Assembly (NCBI GenBank): GCA_031263945.1
Contig: JAISEW010000252.1
Span: forward strand, 1-9,144
Direction of reading: 5' to 3'
Source of the DNA: Gracilibacteraceae bacterium
GTDB taxonomy: Bacteria > Bacillota > Desulfitobacteriia > Desulfitobacteriales > Syntrophobotulaceae
Length of the DNA stretch: 9,144 nucleotides
Position numbers and translations under genes: made by a program. The notes beneath the pieces were generated by a model. The model searched no databases. It saw nothing but the letters and a program-made list of their open reading frames with translations, and was not told the DNA's origin. Numbering within the stretch: the first letter of the stretch is position 1; each line of letters starts with the position of its first letter. This document shows, in pieces, positions 1 through 6,423 of the stretch.

Positions 1-386
1 TCCCAGCTCTTTTCGCCGAGGGAGAAGCGGTTTTCCGGCGCTGGGAGCGGCGCGCCTTGCGGGCGGCGGCCCAAAAACGGGGACTCATCGTCGCCTGCGG
101 CGGCGGTATCGTTTTAGACACTGAGAACACGCGCCTGCTCCGGGCAAGCGGCACGGTCGTCTTCCTGGACACGCCGCTGCCGGCTCTGCGGCGCCGCGCC
201 GCCGCCGCCACGCGGCCGCTGCTGCAAACGGCGGAAGATCCCTGGCCGGAACTCTGGCGGGCCAGACGGCCCCTGTATCAGGCGGCGGCCCATTGCGCCG
301 CGCCGGGGAGCGGCGCGCCGGCGGCGGCGCTGAACGCTCTGTGGGCCGCTCTTTTGGGAAACAAAGAACAAACTGCGGGTCATTAA
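1..386 (+). CDS. aroK: Shikimate kinase, 3' part (5' end outside window)
   Basis: Shikimate kinase phosphorylates shikimate with ATP to shikimate 3-phosphate in the cytoplasmic pathway to chorismate and aromatic amino acids. The gene enters from the left edge; codons are in frame from base 3 and 127 residues are visible. Against the usual length of about 170 residues, roughly 45-50 are missing, including the Walker A loop. Visible family marks are the GEAVFRRWE segment (visible residues 7-15), the ACGGGIVLD segment (31-39) carrying the shikimate-binding GGG, the GTVVFLD strand (50-56) and the ATRPLL lid segment (69-74) with its conserved Arg. The C-terminal tail after about residue 95 is Ala-rich and unremarkable. 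The downstream hydrolase starts 23 bases later on the same strand, so the two are probably co-transcribed. The choice between symbols aroK and aroL cannot be made from the sequence. Confidence 0.88.
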   Translation, partial: PALFAEGEAVFRRWERRALRAAAQKRGLIVACGGGIVLDTENTRLLRASGTVVFLDTPLPALRRRAAAATRPLLQTAEDPWPELWRARRPLYQAAAHCAAPGSGAPAAALNALWAALLGNKEQTAGH

Positions 387-409
387 AACGCAGGAGGAGG
401 TACGGTATT

Positions 410-943
410 ATGCGCATGTTATTGGTGGTGGACTACCAAAACGACTTCGTGTCCGGCAGTCTGGGCTTTCCCGGCGCGGAAAAACTGGACGGGCCTATCG
501 CGGCGCTCGTCGGTTCTTACCGGGAGAGCCGGGATTTAGTGACGGCGACCAAGGACACCCACGAAGAAAACTATCTGGACACGCGGGAGGGGCGGACCCT
601 GCCTGTGCCGCACTGTATCAGGGGCAGCGAAGGCTGGGATTTTTACGGCAAAACCAAAGACGCCCTGACCGCCGCTTCCGCCGCGGTGATCAATAAACCG
701 GGTTTTCCGCTCCGTCCCGCGGACATGCTGGATACGCGGCTTTTCCCCGACGGAGTGGACGACATCCTCATAGTGGGGTTGGTGACCAATATGTGCGTGC
801 TGGCCAACGCCTTCATGCTGCGCTCCCGTTACCCCGAAGCCGAAATCAAGGTAAGCCGGTCGCTCTGCGCCAGTTTTGACCCTGTTTTACACGAAAAAAC
901 GCTAGACGTGCTGGCGGGCGCCCATTTTATCATCGCGGAGTGA
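410..943 (+). CDS. Cysteine hydrolase, isochorismatase/nicotinamidase superfamily
   Basis: This 177-residue cytoplasmic hydrolase has the Rossmann-like fold family signature. The probable catalytic triad is D8 (in VVDYQNDF), K96 (in INKPGF) and C129 (in GLVTNMCV). The start at 410 was chosen because AGGAGGAGG at 392-400 lies 9 bases upstream and the family's N-terminal strand begins at once; an open frame extends further upstream but overlaps the kinase gene. A TKDTHEENY segment (residues 47-55) and PHCIRG (67-72) match the subgroup often annotated as nicotinamidase-like. The classical DxHxxxxxH metal site of PncA is not complete: D49 and H51 are present, but the second His six residues on is replaced by Asp. 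H68 may contribute. The convergent neighbour is NAD+ synthetase, which makes a nicotinamide salvage role (nicotinamide to nicotinate) attractive, but the substrate is not proven. The stop codon lies in a hairpin loop and the last 14 bases overlap nadE. Confidence 0.85.
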   Translation: MRMLLVVDYQNDFVSGSLGFPGAEKLDGPIAALVGSYRESRDLVTATKDTHEENYLDTREGRTLPVPHCIRGSEGWDFYGKTKDALTAASAAVINKPGFPLRPADMLDTRLFPDGVDDILIVGLVTNMCVLANAFMLRSRYPEAEIKVSRSLCASFDPVLHEKTLDVLAGAHFIIAE

Positions 944-2879
944 TCCGCGGCTGCAGATCCTTTAGCCAAAGCGCGGCGCCGGCGTCGCTGGGCATCCTCC
1001 AGTCGCCGCGGGGAGACAGCGTCACGGAGCCGATCTTGGGCCCGTCCGGCAAACAGGAACGTTTGAACTGCTGACTAAAAAAGCGGCGGTAAAAGCGGAT
1101 AAGCGCTTCCCGCAGCGTCTCCGACTCGTATTCCCCGCGAAACGCCTGCACAGCGAGGCGATGGATCTTGCGCGGCCGGAACCCGAAACGCGTCATATAG
1201 TACAAAAAGAAGTCGTTTAACACATAAGGCCCTATTTCGTCTTCCGTTTTCTGCGTGATGCGCCCTTCCGCCGCCGGCAGGAGTTCCGGGCTGATCGGGG
1301 TGGCGCGGATATCGGCCAGAACAGCGGCCATGTCCGATTCGCCCCGCTCCCGGCACAGACGCTCCTCCGTCTCCACCAGATAGCTGACCAGCGTTTTGGG
1401 CACCCCGGCGTTCACGGCGTACATACTCATGTGATCCCCGTTATAAGTACACCAGCCCAGAGCCAGTTCGGAGAGATCGCCGGTGCCCACCACCAGAGCG
1501 TCAACGCTGTTGGCCATATCCATCAGCACTTGCGTGCGTTCCCGCGCCTGGGCGTTTTCAAAAGTCCGGTCAAAAACCGTTTCGTCGCGGCCGATGTCCG
1601 CCAGATGCCCGCGCACCGCCGCCTGGATGTCCACGGTCCGAAAATCCGTGCCCGCGCGCAGCGCCAATTCCCGCGCGTTCCGCTCCGTGCGCTCCGTCGT
1701 GCCAAAACAAGGCATGGTGACGGCCAAGAGGTCCGAGCGGGGCATGGCCAGCAAATCAGCGGCCCGGCACATGACGAGCAAAGCCAGTGTGGAATCTAGC
1801 CCTCCGGACAAGCCTACGAGCAAACGGCGGGATCCGGTATACCGCGCGCGGGAAGCCAGTCCCTGCGCCTGCATTGACAGAATAGTCCGACATCTATCTC
1901 GCCTGTCCGCCGCGTTTTCCGGCACAAAAGGCCGGCGGACCAAGGGGCGGATGAGATCGCGCGCTCCGCCGCCGTCGCCGCCGCTTAACGGAAAACAGCG
2001 CCTGCTCGCCGGCCGCTCCGGGTCCCCTGATTGAAAGGACGTGTTTTTTTGCCGTTCCGCCGTCAGGAGGTTTACATCCAAATCGGCGGTGATCATTTTA
2101 TTGGCGAATAATTCGGCTTCCGCCAAAATTTGTCCGTTTTCCGCGATCAGATGGTGTCCGGCAAAAACCATATCCGTCGTCGATTCTCCCTCGCCGGCCG
2201 CCGCGTAAACATAACCGCAGAACAGGCGGGCGGATTGACCGCTGACAAGCCGGCGCCGGTATTCCGCTTTGCCGACGACCTCATTCCCGGCCGAGAGATT
2301 GATGATCAAACGCGCCCCCGCCTGCGCCAGCCGGATCGAGGGAGGGGCGGTCACCCACAGGTCCTCGCAGATCTCGACGCCGAAAGCGAAGTTTTCCATG
2401 GTTTCCGCCTGGAAGATCTGCCCGGCGCCGAACAAGGTCTCCCAGCGCAAAAAACGGATGGTCTCTTCTCCGCGCGGCGCCCGCGCAAACCAGCGCAATT
2501 CATAAAATTCGCTGTAATTGGGCAGCCAGGTTTTGGGGACGAGACCAAGCAAAGCGCCGTCCTGCAGGAGGGCGGCGCAGTTATAGAGTTTGCCGCGCAG
2601 ACGGAGCGGGAAACCGACCGCTGTGATCATCTCCCCGGTCGAGCGGCTGTGCGCGGCCAATTCGGCCACGGCGGCCGCGGCGCCGTCTGTCAGCGCCTCT
2701 TGCAAAAAAAGATCGGCGCAGGTATAACCGGTGACGCAGAGTTCAGGCAAAACCAGCAATTGCGTGTTCAGCGCCGCCGCTTCATCCATGCGCTCCATGA
2801 TCCGCGCGGTATTGTACTCGCAGTCCGCCACGCGGATCAGCGGCGCCGCCGCCGCGACGCGGATGTAACCGTCCCGCAC
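930..2879 (-). CDS. nadE: Glutamine-dependent NAD+ synthetase
   Basis: This enzyme makes NAD+ from nicotinate adenine dinucleotide, ATP and glutamine, the last step of NAD biosynthesis, in the cytoplasm. The 649-residue length fits the two-domain, glutamine-using type. Residues about 5-280 are a nitrilase-like glutaminase domain with triad E46 (LPELCVTGY), K116 (VPKTWLPNY) and C171 (EICEDLW). Residues about 325-649 are the synthetase domain with the PP-loop GLSGGLDST (356-364), the GTGDLSELALGW segment (465-476) and the NDFFLYYMTRFG segment (555-566). The start is GTG at 2879, with GGAGG seven bases upstream; it lies 12 bases after the preceding gene's stop, so the ribosome binding site sits in that short gap. 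It is the third gene of the htpG cluster and ends overlapping the hydrolase gene. All key residues seen are intact. Confidence 0.96.
   Translation of the reverse strand: MRDGYIRVAAAAPLIRVADCEYNTARIMERMDEAAALNTQLLVLPELCVTGYTCADLFLQEALTDGAAAAVAELAAHSRSTGEMITAVGFPLRLRGKLYNCAALLQDGALLGLVPKTWLPNYSEFYELRWFARAPRGEETIRFLRWETLFGAGQIFQAETMENFAFGVEICEDLWVTAPPSIRLAQAGARLIINLSAGNEVVGKAEYRRRLVSGQSARLFCGYVYAAAGEGESTTDMVFAGHHLIAENGQILAEAELFANKMITADLDVNLLTAERQKNTSFQSGDPERPASRRCFPLSGGDGGGARDLIRPLVRRPFVPENAADRRDRCRTILSMQAQGLASRARYTGSRRLLVGLSGGLDSTLALLVMCRAADLLAMPRSDLLAVTMPCFGTTERTERNARELALRAGTDFRTVDIQAAVRGHLADIGRDETVFDRTFENAQARERTQVLMDMANSVDALVVGTGDLSELALGWCTYNGDHMSMYAVNAGVPKTLVSYLVETEERLCRERGESDMAAVLADIRATPISPELLPAAEGRITQKTEDEIGPYVLNDFFLYYMTRFGFRPRKIHRLAVQAFRGEYESETLREALIRFYRRFFSQQFKRSCLPDGPKIGSVTLSPRGDWRMPSDAGAALWLKDLQPRITPR
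933..950. terminator. Hairpin at the convergent gene overlap
   Basis: CGCGGA (934-939) and TCCGCG (944-949) form a perfect 6-bp stem around the 4-base loop GTGA, extended by one T-G wobble (933/950). In plus-strand RNA the loop GUGA is a GNRA tetraloop, and it contains the second to fourth bases of the hydrolase end, including its UGA stop. The nadE stop (930-932) is just outside the stem. No T-run follows on either strand, so a canonical intrinsic terminator is not supported; the hairpin may instead protect 3' ends or be a chance structure. Confidence 0.35.
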
Positions 2880-2891
2880 GAAGATCCCTCC

Positions 2892-3776
2892 TTACCGCGT
2901 TCTGACGGCGAAAACGCGCGCGTCAGGGCTGATCGCTCTCATGTCGGCCGCGCCGCGGTCTGTCAGGATCACGGGCGAATTGGTGCGGCAGGCCGCGGAA
3001 GCCGCGAGCAAAGCGTGAGTCAGCGTTTGGCCGTCTACGGTATAAACTTTGTCATATTCATAGGACAACGCGCGGAGCAAAGCCTGATTGGTGGCGTAGC
3101 GATCCGGGCCGTAAACGCGCTCCAGTCCGAGAATATCATGAACCAAAGCCGGTCCGCCGAGGATATAGCCTCCGGTGTATCTTTCGCCGCTGAAACTGCC
3201 GTCCGCGTTGGCTAATTGGATCATATAACCGTGCGCCGCCGCCCATGAAGCGGCGGAAACCGCGTCCGCCACAGCGCCGTAGCCGACGACGAACGAACCG
3301 TAGGGAGCCTGCAGACGCGCGTTGACCCGCGCCGCCGTCTCCAGGCGGTTTTTCCCGCGCAAGATCTCAATTTCCATAGCCGGGAAAAGCGACTCCAGAT
3401 GGAGGGCGATTTCCGGGGCCACGGCGCCTACGATAATGGCGCGCTCCACGCCGAAATCGCGCAGCAGGACCATGACGCGATAGTCCAGCATCGTGCCGTC
3501 CACCAAGAGGATGGGCGCCTTTTCCTGCCCGGACAGCGGCAGCGCGATCAAGACGTCGATCAGAGAGGCCGCCGCCACCGGCGCTAAAATGACGGTCTGG
3601 GCCTCCGTCCATTCAAACCGCGCCAGAGCGACCGCCGCGTCGATATAGTCCGTGCCGCTGAGATAAATATTTTCCGTCCGCGGCGTCTCGGCAGCCATGA
3701 CCGTGGACGCAGATCCCGGCCCGACCGGCAAGAGACATAAGATCGCCGCCAGCAGTAAAATAAGTTTGCCGCGCAT
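2892..3776 (-). CDS. Secreted protein built of cell wall-binding type 2 repeats
   Basis: The 294-residue protein starts at ATG 3776, chosen because AAGGAGG lies four bases upstream and the protein then opens with a signal peptide (MRGK, hydrophobic to about residue 19, likely cleavage near residues 24-29). A GTG 24 bases upstream would overlap htpG. The mature part is three consecutive CWB2-like (PF04122-type) repeats: about 38-132, 137-217 and 218-294. Repeat starts are LSGTDYIDAA (39-48), LRGKNRLETAA (139-149) and VYGPDRYATN (221-230). Each has the usual middle helix (72-83, 169-180, 252-262) and 'APILLVDG'-like strand (87-94, 267-273). In this family three repeats form a wall-binding trimer-like unit that attaches to anionic wall or surface polymers. 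No separate catalytic domain is present, so its job beyond wall binding is unknown. It sits 20 bases after htpG and 12 before nadE. Confidence 0.82.
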   Translation of the reverse strand: MRGKLILLLAAILCLLPVGPGSASTVMAAETPRTENIYLSGTDYIDAAVALARFEWTEAQTVILAPVAAASLIDVLIALPLSGQEKAPILLVDGTMLDYRVMVLLRDFGVERAIIVGAVAPEIALHLESLFPAMEIEILRGKNRLETAARVNARLQAPYGSFVVGYGAVADAVSAASWAAAHGYMIQLANADGSFSGERYTGGYILGGPALVHDILGLERVYGPDRYATNQALLRALSYEYDKVYTVDGQTLTHALLAASAACRTNSPVILTDRGAADMRAISPDARVFAVRTR

Positions 3777-3796
3777 AAGACCTCCTTGGCGCTCGC

Positions 3797-5653
3797 TCAC
3801 GCCCCGCTCACAGCCCGCGCCAGCACGTCGTTCAGTTTATTGACGAGGGAGCGGGGATCAAAGATCAGGCCGGCCGCGAGCAGGGCGTTTTGCAGCACTT
3901 GCGCCGCGGCTTCGGCGGCAAAATCATCCTCTTTTTTCCGCAATTCATTCACTCCGATGATTATCGGATGGGCGCAGTTGATTTCCAGAATGCCGGGCGG
4001 CGCGTCCGTCATTTTTTGATCCATCAGCTGCATCATGCGCTGCATACTGTGCGTGCCATAATTTGTCAGCGTAACGGCCGGACTGTCCGTCAAACGGGCG
4101 GAAACCCGCACTTCCGTCGCTTGGTCGCCAAGGACTTCCTTGAACCAGGCCGTCAGGGCCGCGCGTTCCTCCGGCGGCACGCCGTCCGGGGAGTCGCCCG
4201 TTTTCTGCGGCAGATCCACGCTGTCCTGCTCCGCCGCGACCAGTTTTTTCCCCTGAAATTCTGTCGCCCGCTCCAAAATATAGTCGTCAACCGCTTCGAA
4301 TGTGTAAAGCACTTCCGTATCCGCGGCCCGAAACGGCTCGAGATAAGGGCCGGCTTCTATCGTTTCGCGGTTAGGCCCGTTGACATAGTAGACGGCTTTC
4401 TGCTCCTCCGGCGCCCGTTCTAAGTATTCCTCCAGCGAGACGAGTTCTCCCGGCGCTTTTTTATTCGACTCAAAGCGCATGAGTTTCAGCAATTCGTCCT
4501 TATGGGCGAAATCGTTGGCGGCGCCTTCTTTGATGAAACGGTTGAATTTTTCCCAGAATTGCGCGTATTTGCCGGGGTCGTTTTTCGCTTCTTCCTGCAG
4601 GAATTTGATAAAACGACTTGTGACGACATCGTTCAATTTAGTGACGAGCGCGCTGTCCTGTAAAGTTTCCCGCGAAATATTCAGCGGCAAATCGGCGCTG
4701 TCGAGTACGCCGCGGACAAAGCGCATCCATTCCGGCGTGACGGCTTCGGCTTTTTCCTGGATCAGCACTTTCTTACAGTAAAGGTTTAGACCGCGTTCCA
4801 TGCGGCTAAAACCAAAACGCTCCAGATTTTCCGCCGGGACAAATAAAAGGACGCTCAAAGCGAGCGGGGCGTCGGAGGAGAAATGCAGGCGGTAAAACGG
4901 CTCGTCCCAAGCGTTAGCTGTATATTTGTAAAATTCTGTATATTCCTCGTCTGTTATCTCATTTTTGTTTTTGGTCCATATGGGCTCGACGGTGTTGACT
5001 TTTTCCCCGTTGACGAACACGGGGTAAGGGACGAAGCCGGAATATTGCTTTATGGCCCGCTTGACCACGTCCGGTTTGGCAAAATCATGCGCGTCGTCTT
5101 TAAGTTGCAGCAGCACTTTCGTCCCGCGGGCCATATCCCCGCCGGGCGTGATGTCATAACTGCCGGCGCCGTCCGAGGTCCAGATCAGGTTTTCCCCGTC
5201 CGGCCGGTAAGAGCGCGTAGTCAGCGTCACTTTGTCCGCCGCCATAAAAGCGGCGTAAAAGCCGACGCCGAACTGGCCGATCATGCCGAGGTCGACGGGC
5301 GCTCCGTCCTGCCCGCCCGCCCGCATGGCTTCGATAAAACTCTTGGAGCCGGAATGAGCTATGACGCCCAGGTTTTCCACCAGTTCTTCCCGCGTCATGC
5401 CGACGCCGTTATCGACGATCGCCAGCGTGTGCGCGCTTTCATCAGTTTCGATGCGGATCTCCAGAGGCTGTTCCCCCTGAGCCGCCGCCGCGTCAGTCAA
5501 CGACAGATAGCGCATTTTTTCCGCCGCGTCCGCCGCGTTGGATATGAGCTCGCGCAAAAACACCTGTTTATTCGTGTAAAGAGAGTTGATCACGATATCC
5601 AGCAGCTGCTTTATTTCCGTTTGAAATTCTCGCGTTTCTGTGTTCGCCGTCAT
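3797..5653 (-). CDS. htpG: Molecular chaperone HtpG (Hsp90)
   Basis: HtpG is the bacterial Hsp90, a cytoplasmic dimeric ATP-driven chaperone. The chosen ATG at 5653 gives 618 residues, close to the usual 610-640. AAGGAG lies six to seven bases upstream. An in-frame ATG at 5683 overlaps the -10 box and lies upstream of the predicted transcription start, so it is unlikely. The N-terminal GHKL ATPase domain shows E35 and N39 in RELISNAADA (34-43), D81 and the glycines of VDNGVGM (80-86), the lid segment GVIAHSGSKSF (96-106) and IGQFGVGFYAAF (125-136). The middle domain carries the SRETLQDS segment with the conserved Arg that contacts ATP. The usual SNASDA is SNAADA here, a mild variation. A C-terminal dimerisation region follows. 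It is the first gene of a three-gene cluster, and no CIRCE-type operator is seen in front of it. Confidence 0.97.
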   Translation of the reverse strand: MTANTETREFQTEIKQLLDIVINSLYTNKQVFLRELISNAADAAEKMRYLSLTDAAAAQGEQPLEIRIETDESAHTLAIVDNGVGMTREELVENLGVIAHSGSKSFIEAMRAGGQDGAPVDLGMIGQFGVGFYAAFMAADKVTLTTRSYRPDGENLIWTSDGAGSYDITPGGDMARGTKVLLQLKDDAHDFAKPDVVKRAIKQYSGFVPYPVFVNGEKVNTVEPIWTKNKNEITDEEYTEFYKYTANAWDEPFYRLHFSSDAPLALSVLLFVPAENLERFGFSRMERGLNLYCKKVLIQEKAEAVTPEWMRFVRGVLDSADLPLNISRETLQDSALVTKLNDVVTSRFIKFLQEEAKNDPGKYAQFWEKFNRFIKEGAANDFAHKDELLKLMRFESNKKAPGELVSLEEYLERAPEEQKAVYYVNGPNRETIEAGPYLEPFRAADTEVLYTFEAVDDYILERATEFQGKKLVAAEQDSVDLPQKTGDSPDGVPPEERAALTAWFKEVLGDQATEVRVSARLTDSPAVTLTNYGTHSMQRMMQLMDQKMTDAPPGILEINCAHPIIIGVNELRKKEDDFAAEAAAQVLQNALLAAGLIFDPRSLVNKLNDVLARAVSGA

Positions 5654-5683
5654 AATTATCTCCTTGCTTAGGTTTTCAGTCAT

Positions 5684-5712
5684 AGTATATTACGAATTCC
5701 GCTGCCAGTCAA
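5684..5712 (-). promoter_or_regulatory. Sigma-A promoter for htpG cluster
   Basis: On the minus strand the -35 box TTGACT (5712-5707) and the -10 box TATACT (5689-5684) are separated by exactly 17 bases. Each matches the sigma-A consensus at five of six positions. Transcription would start near 5677, giving a leader of about 24 bases before the ATG at 5653. This also argues against the upstream ATG at 5683. The -35 box is five bases from that of the divergent promoter. Confidence 0.8.
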
Positions 5713-5722
5713 TGCTATTGAC
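5708..5722. repeat. 15-bp dyad joining the two divergent -35 boxes
   Basis: GTCAAT (5708-5713), GCT, ATTGAC (5717-5722) is a perfect inverted repeat with 6-base arms. Part of the symmetry follows from having two TTGAC-type -35 boxes back to back, but the arms extend one base past these boxes toward the centre. A dimeric regulator bound here would cover both -35 boxes. No known operator consensus is recognised. Confidence 0.45.
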
Positions 5723-5746
5723 AAGGGGAAACGCTTCCTCTATATT
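5718..5746 (+). promoter_or_regulatory. Sigma-A promoter for the unknown gene at 5787
   Basis: TTGACA (5718-5723) is a perfect -35 box. After exactly 17 bases comes TATATT (5741-5746), five of six to consensus; a shifted TATTAT lies at 5743-5748. Transcription would start near 5753, leaving a leader of about 34 bases. The ribosome binding site AAAGGAG (5775-5781) is five bases before the ATG. Confidence 0.8.
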
Positions 5747-5755
5747 ATAAGGAAG
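5734..5755. promoter_or_regulatory. Possible operator dyad over the plus-strand -10 box
   Basis: CTTCCT (5734-5739) and AGGAAG (5750-5755) are perfect inverted arms separated by 10 bases. They flank the -10 box and reach the predicted start of transcription, the usual place for a repressor site. The arms do not match an operator I can name, and a 6-base dyad can arise by chance. Confidence 0.35.
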
Positions 5756-5786
5756 GTTATTATTCAGGAAAGAGAAAGGAGACGCT

Positions 5787-6392
5787 ATGGCGCGCAATCT
5801 GACATTTTCTGTTGCCGGACGGGAATACGAGGTCGAGCCGGTGAAAATCGAGCGCAAAAAACTCTACGGCTGGACCGAAACCGTCGCTTTGGACGACGAG
5901 GGCAACGAATGCCGCGTAGCGTCAATCGACGAAAGCGGCACGGTGGTCATCCCTAAAGGCGGCACGGGACTGGGGATCCTGGCCCCGGACGGTTCCTGGG
6001 TGGAGCGCGGCGAGCTGAAGGCGGTGACGCTCGCCGGAGAGGACGCGGCGCTCAAACCTTCCAGTTACGCGGCGCCGATCGAGTTGACGCGCACGGTCAG
6101 CGCGGAGGATTTTCTCACGCACAACATCACCGCGTTTTACCAGATCACCCATCCCGCGCCGGAACTTCTGGCCGCGGCCGAAGGAAAGATTTTCACCTTC
6201 GAGTACCTGTACCGCGACGGATATGAGGGCAGCGCCGCTTTCCTGCTGGAAAGCGAGGGGCATCTGTTCATGCTGATCGGCTATGCGGCGCAATGGGAAA
6301 TGCTCTCTTTGCGGGAGACGGCCGCGCTGGAAGACGAGCCGGAGGAAGAAATCGGAGAAGAAGACAGCGATATTGATTTTTCGATGTTTTAA
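5787..6392 (+). CDS. Conserved-looking protein of unknown function
   Basis: This 201-residue soluble protein has no signal peptide or membrane segment and no domain whose function I can name. The N-terminal part (1-90) is beta-rich, with a KKLYGWTE segment (24-31), a pattern of DDEGNECRVASIDESG (36-51) and a Gly-rich IPKGGTGLG stretch (55-63), suggesting a compact, small beta-barrel-like fold. Residues about 91-185 have mixed helix and strand, including SAEDFLTHNITAFYQI (109-124). The C-terminus is strongly acidic (about 181-197, many Glu and Asp) and ends in FSMF, a layout common in proteins that bind partners by a tail. Codon use matches the neighbours. It has its own strong promoter and leader and a clear AAAGGAG ribosome binding site, and stands alone, with convergent genes downstream. 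My impression is that similar uncharacterised proteins with a KKLYGW-type N-terminus exist in other anaerobes, but I could not check it. Confidence 0.85.
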   Translation: MARNLTFSVAGREYEVEPVKIERKKLYGWTETVALDDEGNECRVASIDESGTVVIPKGGTGLGILAPDGSWVERGELKAVTLAGEDAALKPSSYAAPIELTRTVSAEDFLTHNITAFYQITHPAPELLAAAEGKIFTFEYLYRDGYEGSAAFLLESEGHLFMLIGYAAQWEMLSLRETAALEDEPEEEIGEEDSDIDFSMF

Positions 6393-6423
6393 TTTCGCGG
6401 CGGGCGCAACCGATATTTCTTTG

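Noticed and set aside
2130..3215. 361-codon open frame on the plus strand
   Set aside because: It is antisense to nadE and the CWB2 gene, both with clear motifs and ribosome binding sites. GC-rich codon use creates long open antisense frames; its translation is Arg/Gln/Gly-rich with no recognisable domain.
4883..5671. 262-codon open frame on the plus strand
   Set aside because: It is antisense to the N-terminal half of htpG, whose conserved ATPase motifs are unmistakable, and its translation shows no domain.
5654..5683. Upstream in-frame ATG for htpG at 5683
   Set aside because: It abuts the -10 box and lies upstream of the predicted transcription start, with no ribosome binding site; the ATG at 5653 has AAGGAG and matches the family N-terminus.
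5654..5786. Heat-shock operator (CIRCE or CtsR type) before htpG
   Set aside because: No TTAGCACTC-N9-GAGTGCTAA and no GGTCAAA direct repeat is present; only the two short dyads reported were found.
6393..6423. Possible terminator between convergent genes
   Set aside because: The 31-base gap is partly GC-rich but forms no convincing stem followed by a T-run on either strand.
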